A program made the position numbers and the translations under genes. A stretch of DNA of 64,000 bases from Ponticaulis profundi (GTDB lineage: Bacteria; Pseudomonadota; Alphaproteobacteria; Caulobacterales; Hyphomonadaceae): assembly GCF_042659465.1 (NCBI RefSeq), contig NZ_JBHSSW010000003.1, positions 277,534-341,533 on the forward strand, written 5' to 3'. The notes under the pieces were generated by a model, which had not been told where the DNA came from, made no database searches, and was given only the letters and a program-made list of their open reading frames with translations. The first letter of the stretch is position 1; each line of letters begins with the position of its first letter. Below, in pieces: positions 8,801 to 17,426 of the stretch.

Positions 8801-9727
8801 ATGCAACAGCCTAAATCCTATCTCGGTTGGAAAATAGATTATTCAAAGCCTGTCGGCGAGCCAGCCTTCAGTCACCCGCTGTCCGTCTCCTGGCAGGTGC
8901 ACAAAAACCCGATTGCGCTCGGGATTGGTGGTGTTGCGGCTGTCCTTCTGGAATTTGCCGATGCGCGTATCCGGTCCGGTGTCTGGGATCACTCAACGTT
9001 CAAGACCGATCCGATTGGCCGTTCGCAACGCACAGGCGTTGCCGCCATGGTCGGCGTGTATGGTCCGCAAAGCGCGGCGCGCCGGATCATTCAGGGCGTT
9101 ACCAACATGCACGCCAAGGTAAATGGCAAGACGCCGTCCGGCGAAGACTATCGCGCACTCGATGTGGAATTGCTCGACTGGGTCAGCGCGACGGCCGGTT
9201 ATGGCTTTCTGACCGCTTATCACCGCTTTGTGCGCCCGCTCTCAAAAGAAGAGCAGAATTCTTTCTATGTGGGCGGTGACAGTGTTGCGCGTCTTTATGG
9301 TGTCGAAAACCCGATCCATTCGCTGGAAGATTTTGAAGCGATGATGGAGAAGCTGGTGCCGCGTTTCGAGCCGCACCCGATCAACACTGAATTCCTCGAC
9401 ATCATGAAGTCGGATCGCGCTGCGCCGAACATTCCAAAAATGGCGAAAAGCGCTGTTGTGAACGCTGCAGTTTCTATCCTGCCACCGAAGGTTCGCGAAG
9501 CGCTGGATCTCGGAAAAGAATACGATCTGACCTGGAAAGGTGAGATGTTCATCAAGACGCTTGGCTGGATGGCAGAGCGTAAAGTTGATCTGAACAGTCC
9601 CGCAGCGCAGGCCAGTGAGCGGCTTGGTCTACCGCGCGATTTCGTCTGGAAGAGCGCAGAAGAACGTGAAAGACTGGTCGCGGGAAGCACATTCAATGAG
9701 GAACTGAAGCAACCAGCAGCAGTCTAG
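8801..9727 (+). CDS. MpaB/latex-clearing-type oxygenase (DUF2236 family)
   Basis: A 308-residue member of the ER-bound oxygenase mpaB / rubber oxygenase Lcp catalytic-domain family, alpha-helical b-type haem proteins thought to oxygenate hydrophobic substrates. Visible family features are RSGVWDHSTF, GVYGPQSAARRIIQGV followed by NMHAKVNGK (conserved His region) and a Trp-rich helix before TAYHRFV. The ATG at 8801 is preceded by GAGGA; an upstream in-frame start at 8729 would begin before the predicted -10 box, so it is unlikely. First gene of an operon with an acyl-CoA dehydrogenase, GST, acyl-CoA ligase and a flavin oxidoreductase, which suggests a role in opening or oxidising a lipid-like carbon source. 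The substrate is unknown. Confidence 0.8.
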   Translation: MQQPKSYLGWKIDYSKPVGEPAFSHPLSVSWQVHKNPIALGIGGVAAVLLEFADARIRSGVWDHSTFKTDPIGRSQRTGVAAMVGVYGPQSAARRIIQGVTNMHAKVNGKTPSGEDYRALDVELLDWVSATAGYGFLTAYHRFVRPLSKEEQNSFYVGGDSVARLYGVENPIHSLEDFEAMMEKLVPRFEPHPINTEFLDIMKSDRAAPNIPKMAKSAVVNAAVSILPPKVREALDLGKEYDLTWKGEMFIKTLGWMAERKVDLNSPAAQASERLGLPRDFVWKSAEERERLVAGSTFNEELKQPAAV

Positions 9728-9747
9728 AAAACCAAAAAGGCAAACAA

Positions 9748-10956
9748 ATGGACTTGAGATTTACGCCCGAGGAAGAGGCGTTCAGGGAGGAAGTCCGGAC
9801 GTTTCTGAGTGAGAAGCTGACGGATGATCTGCGCAGATATGCGCGTCGCATGACAAGCGTCTATGCGGAAAAATCGGTGGCTCTGGAATGGCAGGCCATC
9901 CTTGTGGAGCAGGGATGGGCTGTGCCTGGCTGGCCGGTTGAGTATGGCGGGTGCGACTGGTCCATTGCCCAGCACTATATCTATGACGTGGAAATGGCGC
10001 GCGCCGATGCGCCGCCACTTTCCCCGATGGGCGTTGCCATGTGCGGGCCAGCCCTGATCGGGCACGGCTCAAAGGCGCAGAAGGATTATTATCTGCCGCG
10101 CATTCTGTCGGGTGAGGATTTCTGGTGCCAGGGCTATTCTGAACCGCATGCCGGTTCCGACCTTGCCGCCCTGACCATGTCTGCCATCGACGATGGCCAC
10201 GACTTCATCTGCAGCGGTTCGAAAATCTGGACCACGCATGCCCATGAAGCGAACATGATGTTCTGCCTTGTGCGGACAGACAATTCCGGACGTAAACAGC
10301 AAGGCATTACCTTCGTTCTGATCGATATGAATGCGCCAGGCGTGAAGGTCGATCCGATTGTCATGCTGTCTGGCGAGCATATTCAGAACGCTGTTTTCTT
10401 TGACAATGTGCGTGTGCCGAAAACCAATGTGGTCGGAGAGATCAACAAGGGCTGGACGGTGGCGAAATACCTGCTCGAGTTTGAACGCGGCGGGTCATCC
10501 TATGGGCCGAAACTGCTCGCACGGGCGGCAAAGCTGCGCTCGCTTGCAAACGAGCTGGGTGCCATGAACCCCGGACTGTCGCGCGCGCTGTCTGACGCGG
10601 AGATTTCTGCCCGCGCACTGGAGACCCAGGAGCTGCGTCTGATGTCGGAACTGTCCGGCGGCGGCACGCCGGGCCTGACGGCCAGCATGCTGAAAATTCG
10701 CGGTACGGAGCTCTCTCAGCGCCTGACCGAGCTTGGTGTTGATATTGCGGGCCATTATGCAGCGCCCTTCCAGCCACAGGGAACAAGCCCGGGCGGACCG
10801 ATCCTCAATCAGCCGCCAACGAATGACGGCGTGGTGGGTCCGGACAGTCTCGTCACCATGTCGCCGAAATATTTCAACGACCGGGCGGGCTCTATCTATG
10901 CGGGCTCGAACGAAATTCAGAAAAACATTCTCGCCAAGGCCCAGATCGGCCTCTGA
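9748..10956 (+). CDS. Acyl-CoA dehydrogenase family protein (PimC/FadE-like)
   Basis: FAD enzyme of 402 residues that introduces an alpha-beta double bond in an acyl-CoA. N-terminal helical domain begins MDLRFTPEEEAFREEVR; the flavin-binding middle domain shows YSEPHAGSDLAAL and KIWTTHAHEANMMFCLVRT; the C-terminus shows RAGSIYAGSNEIQKNILAKA. This layout matches the long-chain, bulky-substrate subfamily of pimeloyl-CoA or steroid side-chain dehydrogenases. The glutamate of the MCAD/SCAD motif YEG is replaced by Ala, as in several members of that subfamily that use another base or work as hetero-oligomers. Clearly paralogous to the dehydrogenase at 17427-18611. Starts 20 bases after the oxygenase stop, in the same operon. 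Confidence 0.9.
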   Translation: MDLRFTPEEEAFREEVRTFLSEKLTDDLRRYARRMTSVYAEKSVALEWQAILVEQGWAVPGWPVEYGGCDWSIAQHYIYDVEMARADAPPLSPMGVAMCGPALIGHGSKAQKDYYLPRILSGEDFWCQGYSEPHAGSDLAALTMSAIDDGHDFICSGSKIWTTHAHEANMMFCLVRTDNSGRKQQGITFVLIDMNAPGVKVDPIVMLSGEHIQNAVFFDNVRVPKTNVVGEINKGWTVAKYLLEFERGGSSYGPKLLARAAKLRSLANELGAMNPGLSRALSDAEISARALETQELRLMSELSGGGTPGLTASMLKIRGTELSQRLTELGVDIAGHYAAPFQPQGTSPGGPILNQPPTNDGVVGPDSLVTMSPKYFNDRAGSIYAGSNEIQKNILAKAQIGL

Positions 10957-10985
10957 GCGAGACATAAAATAGAGGGAGGGAAGCC

Positions 10986-11774
10986 ATGCTGGTGATCTAT
11001 GAACACCCGTTGTCGCCCTATGCGCAAAAACTGAAAATCTCTCTGCGGGAAAAGGGCGTCGAATTCGAAGCCCGCCTGCCGGACGGAATTGGCACGGGCA
11101 CGACACAGAGCGATTTCGCCAGCGTCAGTCCGCGCGGCGAAGTGCCGGCCTTTGTTCATGAGGGGCGTGCGATTTTCGATTCCACCATCATTCTGGAATA
11201 TATTGAAGATGTCTGGCCGACACCGCCCATGCTGCCCGCCGATCCATATGAGCGCGCGCGTGTGCGCATGATCGAAGATGTCATGGATACACATGTCGAA
11301 GCGATCGCCTGGGGACTTGGTGAGCTCAACTTCTTCGGACGTGCCAGCGGTGCGCTGAAGGAGGAAATCGAGAAGAATGCGGCCAGTCAGGTTGCCGATT
11401 TCCATAGCTGGCTGGAAAGCGAGCTTGGCAATCGCGACTGGTTCAACGGTCATGATTTTGGCTGGGGCGATCTGTCCGTCATTCCTTATCTGAATGGCCT
11501 GGCCGGGTTCGGTCTGACGCCGAAAGAGGGCTCAAGACTGAGTGACTGGATGACGCGTGCAAATGCGCGGGAAAGTGTCAAACAGACCCAGGCAGAATCG
11601 GCGGCCTCCATTACCGGCATGAGCGATGTCGGCGCTGCCATCGAGGCAGGTCTCTTCAAGCGCCAATACCGTGATCACCGGCTCGAATGGATGATCAAAT
11701 CGGGTGGTCTCGAAGTTGTGACCAAGGGGCTGGAGAAGCAAACCATCCGGTTTACCGAGCCTTTTCGAGGCTAA
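10986..11774 (+). CDS. Glutathione S-transferase family protein
   Basis: 262-residue GST. The N-terminal thioredoxin-like domain starts LVIYEHPLSPYAQKLKISL, with SPYAQK at the position of the glutathione-activating residue, and PRGEVPAFVHEGRAIFDST containing the cis-Pro and the Glu/Asp-Ser glutathione-binding motif. An all-helical C-terminal domain follows. The C-terminal extension of about 50 residues past a standard GST is unusual. GSTs embedded in catabolic operons often conjugate or isomerise intermediates; here it follows the acyl-CoA dehydrogenase by 29 bases with a GAGGGAGGG ribosome-binding site. Substrate unknown. Confidence 0.87.
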   Translation: MLVIYEHPLSPYAQKLKISLREKGVEFEARLPDGIGTGTTQSDFASVSPRGEVPAFVHEGRAIFDSTIILEYIEDVWPTPPMLPADPYERARVRMIEDVMDTHVEAIAWGLGELNFFGRASGALKEEIEKNAASQVADFHSWLESELGNRDWFNGHDFGWGDLSVIPYLNGLAGFGLTPKEGSRLSDWMTRANARESVKQTQAESAASITGMSDVGAAIEAGLFKRQYRDHRLEWMIKSGGLEVVTKGLEKQTIRFTEPFRG

Positions 11775-11885
11775 GCTTCATTTTTTGCCTATCGACACCA
11801 ACAGCTGACGTAGCGTGACCGGCAGACAGGGCCGGTCACCGCGATTATAGCTGTGTTTATAGGGAAATTCATGGGAGGAATTCAG

Positions 11886-13487
11886 GTGTCTTCAGCTGAC
11901 GGACGACTGACCAGAGAAGATATGGACGCCATGCCAACGCTGGCGGACATTCCACGCTTTCATGCCAAGCGTCGCCCGGATGCGATCGCTTTCAGCTTTG
12001 AGGGGCGTGATACCAGTTTTGCCGATTTTGATCGCCATACCAATCAGGTTGCGAACGCCCTGATTGCTGAGGGTGTGAAGAAGGGGCAGCGTCTCGCCTA
12101 TATCGGCAAGAACTCTGACCATTATTTCGAGCTGTTTCTCGGCGCGACCAAGATGGGGGCGATCATCGTTCCGATCGGCTGGCGTCTCGCACCGGCGGAA
12201 ATGGCCTTCATCATGTCTGACAGTCAGGCACCGCTTGTCTTCGTCGGCCCGGAAGTTGAAGGCGCTGTGAACAAGGCGCTCGGCCCGATGGACAAGCCGC
12301 CGAAAGCCATCCGCATGGAAGGCGAGGGCGAGGACATATTCATTGCCTGGCGCGGAAAACAGCCAACCTCTGACCCTCAGGTCGAGATCAGCGAAAATGA
12401 CATTGCCGTTCAGCTCTATACGTCTGGCACGACGGGCAACCCGAAAGGGGCGATGCTGACCCATCACAACATGCTGGGTGGCCGCGCCGACGCGGTTGAA
12501 TCCGGTATGGAATGGAATGAATGGGGCCCGGATGATGTGAGCCTTGTTGCGATGCCGGTTGGCCATATTGGCGGTACGGGCTGGGGCGTTGTCGGGCTCT
12601 ATAACGGCGCCAAGGGCGTTGTGGCGCGTGAATTCGATCCACACACCGTGCTCGACTTCATCGAAAAAGACCGCATCTCGAAAATGTTCATGGTGCCGGC
12701 TGCTCTGCAGATTGTGGTCAATCAGCCGAATGCGCGCGACGTCGATTATTCCCGCCTGAAATACATTCTGTACGGGGCATCTCCGATCCCGCTCGATCTG
12801 CTGCGCGAATGTATGGAAGTGTTCCAGTGCGGCTTCTGTCAGCAATACGGCATGACGGAAACCTGTGGCACGATCGTCTATCTGCCGCCGGAAGATCATG
12901 ATCCGAATGGCAACCAACGCATGCGTTCTGCTGGCCTGCCTATGCCGGGCGTCGAGATCAAGATCATCGACGAAGACGGACAGGAAGTGCCACGCAACAC
13001 CGTTGGCGAAATCGCCATCAAATCCAAAGCGAACATGGCTGGATACTGGGGGCTGGAAGAAGCCACGGCCAAGACCATGGGCGCAGATGGATGGCTTCGG
13101 TCCGGCGACGCCGGCTACATGGACGAAGATGGCTATGTCTACATCCATGACCGGGTGAAGGACATGATCATCTCCGGCGGTGAGAACATCTATCCGGCGG
13201 AAGTCGAAAACGCGGTTTACGGCCATCCGGATGTCGCTGAAGTTGCCATTATCGGTGTGCCAGACGACAAATGGGGTGAAACGGTGAAGGCTGTTGTTGC
13301 GCCGAAACCGGGCACAAATCCGAGCGAAGCCGACATTATAGCGTTCGCGCGTGAGCGCATTGCCGGTTTCAAGGCGCCGAAAAGTGTTGATTTCATTGAA
13401 GCCTTGCCGCGCAATGCCTCTGGCAAGATTCTCAAGCGCCAACTGCGTGAGCCTTACTGGGCCGGTCGCGAGCGTGAAGTGAGCTAA
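11886..13487 (+). CDS. Acyl-CoA ligase (AMP-dependent synthetase, FadD-like)
   Basis: Activates a carboxylic acid to its CoA thioester through an acyl-AMP. Adenylation motifs are complete: VQLYTSGTTGNPKGAMLTHH (phosphate loop), QQYGMTETCGT, GWLRSGDAGYMDEDGYVYI with DRVKDMIISGGENIYPAEVE (hinge and core), and the catalytic lysine in NASGKILKRQLR. I prefer the GTG start at 11886 because GGGAGGA lies seven bases upstream and actually overlaps the alternative ATG at 11871; an ATG at 11853 has no ribosome-binding site. About 533 residues, the normal size. Fourth gene of the catabolic operon, probably activating the acid made or taken up by its neighbours. Confidence 0.92.
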   Translation: MSSADGRLTREDMDAMPTLADIPRFHAKRRPDAIAFSFEGRDTSFADFDRHTNQVANALIAEGVKKGQRLAYIGKNSDHYFELFLGATKMGAIIVPIGWRLAPAEMAFIMSDSQAPLVFVGPEVEGAVNKALGPMDKPPKAIRMEGEGEDIFIAWRGKQPTSDPQVEISENDIAVQLYTSGTTGNPKGAMLTHHNMLGGRADAVESGMEWNEWGPDDVSLVAMPVGHIGGTGWGVVGLYNGAKGVVAREFDPHTVLDFIEKDRISKMFMVPAALQIVVNQPNARDVDYSRLKYILYGASPIPLDLLRECMEVFQCGFCQQYGMTETCGTIVYLPPEDHDPNGNQRMRSAGLPMPGVEIKIIDEDGQEVPRNTVGEIAIKSKANMAGYWGLEEATAKTMGADGWLRSGDAGYMDEDGYVYIHDRVKDMIISGGENIYPAEVENAVYGHPDVAEVAIIGVPDDKWGETVKAVVAPKPGTNPSEADIIAFARERIAGFKAPKSVDFIEALPRNASGKILKRQLREPYWAGREREVS

Positions 13488-13518
13488 AGAAAAGAACGAG
13501 TGTTAGGGAAAACGGAAC

Positions 13519-14496
13519 ATGGGTATCAAAACCAGATTTACGGAAACCTTCGGGATTGAACATCCAATCGCGCAAGGTGGTATGCAGTGGGTTGGCAAGG
13601 CGGAGCTTGTTGCACCGGTTGCGAATGCAGGTGCGCTTGGCTTTCTGACGGCGCTGACGCAGCCGACACCGGAAGATCTCGCCAAAGAGATCGCACGCAC
13701 GAAGGAAATGACGGACAAGCCATTTGGCGTGAACCTCACCATTCTGCCAGCGATCACCCCGCCACCTTATGCAGAATATCGTCAGGCCATCATCGAAGGC
13801 GGCATCAAGATCGTCGAAACGGCTGGTTATAAGCCGCAGGAACATATCGACCATTTCAAAGAGCATGGCATCAAGATCATCCACAAATGTACGGCTGTGC
13901 GTCACGCTCTGTCGGCGGAACGCATGGGCGCGGATGCGATCTCGATTGACGGCTTTGAGTGCGCAGGTCACCCGGGCGAGGATGATATTCCTGGTCTGGT
14001 TCTGATCCCGGCTGCGGCCAACAAGGTCAAGGTTCCGATGCTCGCCTCCGGTGGTATCGGCGATGCGCGCGGCTTGGTCGCGGCGCTCGCGCTCGGTGCA
14101 GACGGCGTGAATATGGGCACACGTTTCTGTGTGACCAAGGAAGCGCCAATCCATGAGTCCTTCAAACGCCAGATGGTCGAGAATGACGAACGGGCGACCA
14201 ACCTGATTTTCCGCACGCTGCACAACACGGCGCGCGTCATGAAGAATGCTGTTTCCGACGAGGTTGTTGCCATTGAACGCAAGGGCGGCGCCAAGTTTGA
14301 GGACGTTCAGCACCTCGTCGCAGGCAAGCGTGGCCAGCAGGCGATGGCGGACGGCGATACCGATGGCGGTATCTGGTCGGCCGGTACGGTTCAGGGCATC
14401 ATTGATGACATTCCAACCGTGCACGAACTGATCGATCGCATGGTCTCTGAAGCGGAAGCCATTATCAAATCGCGCCTGGAAGGCATGGTCTCTTAA
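13519..14496 (+). CDS. NAD(P)H-dependent flavin oxidoreductase, nitronate monooxygenase-like
   Basis: 325-residue TIM-barrel FMN protein of the 2-nitropropane dioxygenase/NMO superfamily. Visible features are HPIAQGGMQWVGKAELVAPV at the start, a substrate-site His in GFECAGHPGEDD, and the FMN phosphate-binding stretch PMLASGGIGDARGLVAALALGADGVNMGTRF. Many members annotated as nitronate monooxygenase belong to a class found in beta-oxidation and steroid degradation clusters, where the real reaction is unclear; some are trans-2-enoyl-CoA reductase-like. Starts 31 bases after the ligase stop and ends at a strong terminator, so it closes the operon. Confidence 0.9.
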   Translation: MGIKTRFTETFGIEHPIAQGGMQWVGKAELVAPVANAGALGFLTALTQPTPEDLAKEIARTKEMTDKPFGVNLTILPAITPPPYAEYRQAIIEGGIKIVETAGYKPQEHIDHFKEHGIKIIHKCTAVRHALSAERMGADAISIDGFECAGHPGEDDIPGLVLIPAAANKVKVPMLASGGIGDARGLVAALALGADGVNMGTRFCVTKEAPIHESFKRQMVENDERATNLIFRTLHNTARVMKNAVSDEVVAIERKGGAKFEDVQHLVAGKRGQQAMADGDTDGGIWSAGTVQGIIDDIPTVHELIDRMVSEAEAIIKSRLEGMVS

Positions 14497-14529
14497 CCCC
14501 TGAGATCACTGCTCTGACAGACAGATAGA

Positions 14530-14557
14530 GCCGCCTGAGCGATCAGGCGGCTTTTTT
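14530..14557 (+). terminator. Rho-independent terminator of the catabolic operon
   Basis: Perfect nine-bp stem GCCGCCTGA with a four-base loop followed by six T residues, 34 bases after the flavin oxidoreductase stop. Confidence 0.88.
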
Positions 14558-14594
14558 ACGTCCGGTTTTCTGGTGCGCAGCTGTCGGCAGGCAT

Positions 14595-14625
14595 AAAAAA
14601 CCCCGGTCTCTTGTGGAGACCGGGG
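14595..14625 (-). terminator. Rho-independent terminator of the TonB receptor gene
   Basis: Ten-bp GC-rich stem (CCCCGGTCTC on the plus strand, five-base loop) that on the minus strand is followed by six T residues; about 100 bases past the receptor stop codon. Confidence 0.85.
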
Positions 14626-14721
14626 GAGTTTCTACCTTTCAGGAGGTCAGTTGAGTGTAGGGAGGAAACCCCTCCTGAGAAGACATTGTGTGTTCAGTCC
14701 CCCTCCGACGGGGCGGTCTGC

Positions 14722-17304
14722 TTAGTATGTGTAGCTCAGTGACAGACCGAAGGTGCGAGGCTTACCGGCAAAGCGGATCACCGTGTTCGCGTTCGAGATC
14801 ACCTGCTGCCAGTAATACTCGTCGGTCAGGTTCTTGCCCCACAGGCTGACTTTCCATTTGTCATCCAGCGTGTAGAGGCCGATTGAGCCGTTCAGCGTGC
14901 CGTATGCGTCGATGTCATACAGCTCATCATCCGGGCTGCTTGCTGTTGAGTCACTCTGCCAGCGGCCGCTGAGAGATGCTTCGAGACCCCAGTTCGGAGA
15001 CACTTCGCGGTCATAGATCAGAGACAGGCTGAGTGTTTCTTCCGGGCTGTAGAGGAATGGGTCGCCCTCACGATTGATCGGCGTACCGAACGTATCGAAG
15101 GTTTCGAAGCTGCCATACTCTGTGTGCAGGAAGGTTGCACCTGCGATCGCTGTCAGGCTGTCAAAGACGAGCCAGGTCAGTTCGCCGTCAAAGCCGTAAG
15201 CCTTGCCGCTTGGTGCGTTCTGCAGCTGTGACAGAGCGCGGTAGATCGGGTCCGGGAAGTAGGTCGAAACCTGCTTGTCTTCATAATCATAGTAGAAGAC
15301 AGACGCGTTCGCCTGCATGCGGCCGTTCAGCAGACCGGCTTTCACACCCAGTTCGTAAGCCAGCAGGCTTTCCTGAGTTGCCGGGAAGTTCTGCTCGGCT
15401 TTTGATGCGGCGTTCACAGGAACCGATGCACCCTTATAGCCCTGTGATACCGAAGCGAAGAGCAGCAGATCGTCGAAACGCTCTGGTGTGTAATTCGCAA
15501 CGACGCGCCAGGAAACATTGTCCTCGGTCAGATCGGAGACGACCGGGCCGAAGGCATTGTTGGTTTCGCTATAAGTGTTACAGCCATTTTCTTCGAGCGC
15601 AGCCGGTGGCACAGCGAGACCGTAAAGACCGGTGAAGAAGACGCGGTTGAAGACGTTCACGTTTGGCTGCATGGAGCCGTTAATGTCGCCGGAGCAACCA
15701 ACATAGTCCTGGCTGTCTTCCGTGTAGCGAACACCGGTTGTCAGCGTCAGTTCTGGAGAGATATCCCAGTCTGCGTTTGCAAAGATACTCCAGGTCGTCG
15801 TCTCGAACTCACCAATGTCATAGTAAGTCTGGAACGAGTTCAGAAGCTCAGCCGCCGTGTATGGCGCGCCGGTTTCCGGGTCGATATTCATCGCAGCAAC
15901 CAGACCTGCAATCTCTGGCGGGAAGCCGAGCTGGGTCGGGTCAACCGTCAGAAGATAAGCGGCCGTGCTGACAAAGTTCGAGTTGGCATTGTCACGCAAA
16001 TTGGTCTGGTTGGAGTCCGTGATCTCATCCTTGCCGTAATAGGCGCCGACGAGCCAGCTTGCGATGCCGGTCTCACCTTCGAGACGAATTTCCTGGCTGA
16101 GGGATTCGATTTCACCATCAATATCCTGGGTCAGGATCTGGAATGGCGCACCTGACCAGTCGAGCATGGATTCACGTTCCAGCTTGTTATAGCCGGTCAG
16201 CGAAACAACGCGCATGCCATTGTCGAACTCATAGTTGAGGCCGAGTTTTACAGCATCGAAACGGGAATCTTCTTCCAGTGGACCTTCGAGGCCTGGAACA
16301 CCGCCAACGGTGGCTTCGCGTCGAGCACGAGGCGCCCAGTCAGCATCTTCGCCAGAGGTTGGCTGGTTGTTCTGGATGAAGTCCAGTAGACCTGGCTCCA
16401 GGAAGCCGGACGCTGTAGATGGCCCGTTTGTGCCAGGAACAATGAAGAATGGGTTTGTGTTTGGTGTCAGACCGATGGCTTGTCCGCCGAGCGTGTCTGA
16501 CTTGTTCAGCCAGCCATTATAAGAGAAATCGACGTCGAACATTGGCGTTGGCTGCCATGCGAGCGCGAGACGATAGCCGGTCTTGTCGACCTTACCGCGT
16601 GTCTCGTCATGCGACATGGATTTCTGCCAGCCTTCGGCGCTTGTTTCCTGACGGAACGCAAAGCGCGCCTGGAAGGTGTCGCTGATTGGCAGGTTCATCA
16701 TGCCTTCATAGTTGAAGGTCTGGTAGTTGCCGAGGTCGGCCTTCAGGCTTGCTTCAAACTCTTCAGATGGCTTGTTCGTGACGACGTTGAACAGACCAGC
16801 CGTTGTGTTGCGACCGAACAGAGTCCCCTGAGGTCCTTTCAGAACCTCAATCCGTTCAATGTCGAACACCGGGCCGGAGTTCATGATCGGGTATGGATAA
16901 GCAACTTCGTCGACATATGTACCGACCGTAGAGGTCGCTGACATGTTGATCGTGTTGAAGCCGATACCGCGCAGCGTGTAAGTCGGAACGCCCTGATAGC
17001 TCTGAGACACGGTGAAACTTGGTACCAGAGATTGCAGATCGTCGACGCTGTTGACGCGCAGCGTGTCCATTTGTTCTGCACCAAAGGCCTGGATGGCCAT
17101 CGGAACGTCGTTCGCAGATTCTTCGCGACGTTGCGCCGTCACAGTGACGGTGGTCAGTTTCATGGATTGATCGGCTTCAGGCTCAGCAGCTGCCGGGGCT
17201 GCTTCTGCTTCGGTGGCTTCCTGCGCAAGCGCCGGGGAAACCGAAGCGAATGTCATGACGGACGCACTCGCCAGCAGGAGCTGGCGAAGGTAATTCGATG
17301 GCAT
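14722..17304 (-). CDS. TonB-dependent outer-membrane receptor
   Basis: 860-residue outer-membrane beta-barrel with an N-terminal plug. A signal peptide ends at SPALAQ, followed by an Ala/Glu-rich linker and a TonB-box-like TVTVTAQRREE. The plug contains VPTYTLRGIGFN, DIERIEVLKGPQGTLFGRNT and VTNKPSEEFE, all classic. The barrel ends LSLSYTY with the terminal aromatic needed for outer-membrane insertion. GGGAGGAGAAAATT precedes the ATG. It looks like the large receptors (often called Pupa/FyuA-like) that Hyphomonadaceae and sphingomonads use for lipidic or aromatic carbon sources; its place between two acyl-CoA dehydrogenase genes suggests it imports the substrate of this region rather than a siderophore. 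Energy comes from TonB-ExbBD encoded elsewhere. Confidence 0.93.
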   Translation of the reverse strand: MPSNYLRQLLLASASVMTFASVSPALAQEATEAEAAPAAAEPEADQSMKLTTVTVTAQRREESANDVPMAIQAFGAEQMDTLRVNSVDDLQSLVPSFTVSQSYQGVPTYTLRGIGFNTINMSATSTVGTYVDEVAYPYPIMNSGPVFDIERIEVLKGPQGTLFGRNTTAGLFNVVTNKPSEEFEASLKADLGNYQTFNYEGMMNLPISDTFQARFAFRQETSAEGWQKSMSHDETRGKVDKTGYRLALAWQPTPMFDVDFSYNGWLNKSDTLGGQAIGLTPNTNPFFIVPGTNGPSTASGFLEPGLLDFIQNNQPTSGEDADWAPRARREATVGGVPGLEGPLEEDSRFDAVKLGLNYEFDNGMRVVSLTGYNKLERESMLDWSGAPFQILTQDIDGEIESLSQEIRLEGETGIASWLVGAYYGKDEITDSNQTNLRDNANSNFVSTAAYLLTVDPTQLGFPPEIAGLVAAMNIDPETGAPYTAAELLNSFQTYYDIGEFETTTWSIFANADWDISPELTLTTGVRYTEDSQDYVGCSGDINGSMQPNVNVFNRVFFTGLYGLAVPPAALEENGCNTYSETNNAFGPVVSDLTEDNVSWRVVANYTPERFDDLLLFASVSQGYKGASVPVNAASKAEQNFPATQESLLAYELGVKAGLLNGRMQANASVFYYDYEDKQVSTYFPDPIYRALSQLQNAPSGKAYGFDGELTWLVFDSLTAIAGATFLHTEYGSFETFDTFGTPINREGDPFLYSPEETLSLSLIYDREVSPNWGLEASLSGRWQSDSTASSPDDELYDIDAYGTLNGSIGLYTLDDKWKVSLWGKNLTDEYYWQQVISNANTVIRFAGKPRTFGLSLSYTY

Positions 17305-17426
17305 AATTTTCTCCTCCCAAAAGCCATTATTTATTTGGTGGCTTTTTGATACTCTATCCTTGCGGGAACTTATTTTCTACGCAAGCTATCAAGATCAACA
17401 GGTGTAACCCCTGCTTGTTTTCTTGA

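Noticed and set aside
11892..13442. 516-codon antisense frame opposite the acyl-CoA ligase
   Set aside because: Long because of high GC third positions in the ligase; no recognisable protein motif.
13432..14424. 330-codon frame opposite the flavin oxidoreductase
   Set aside because: Complete antisense overlap with a strong gene and its own operon.
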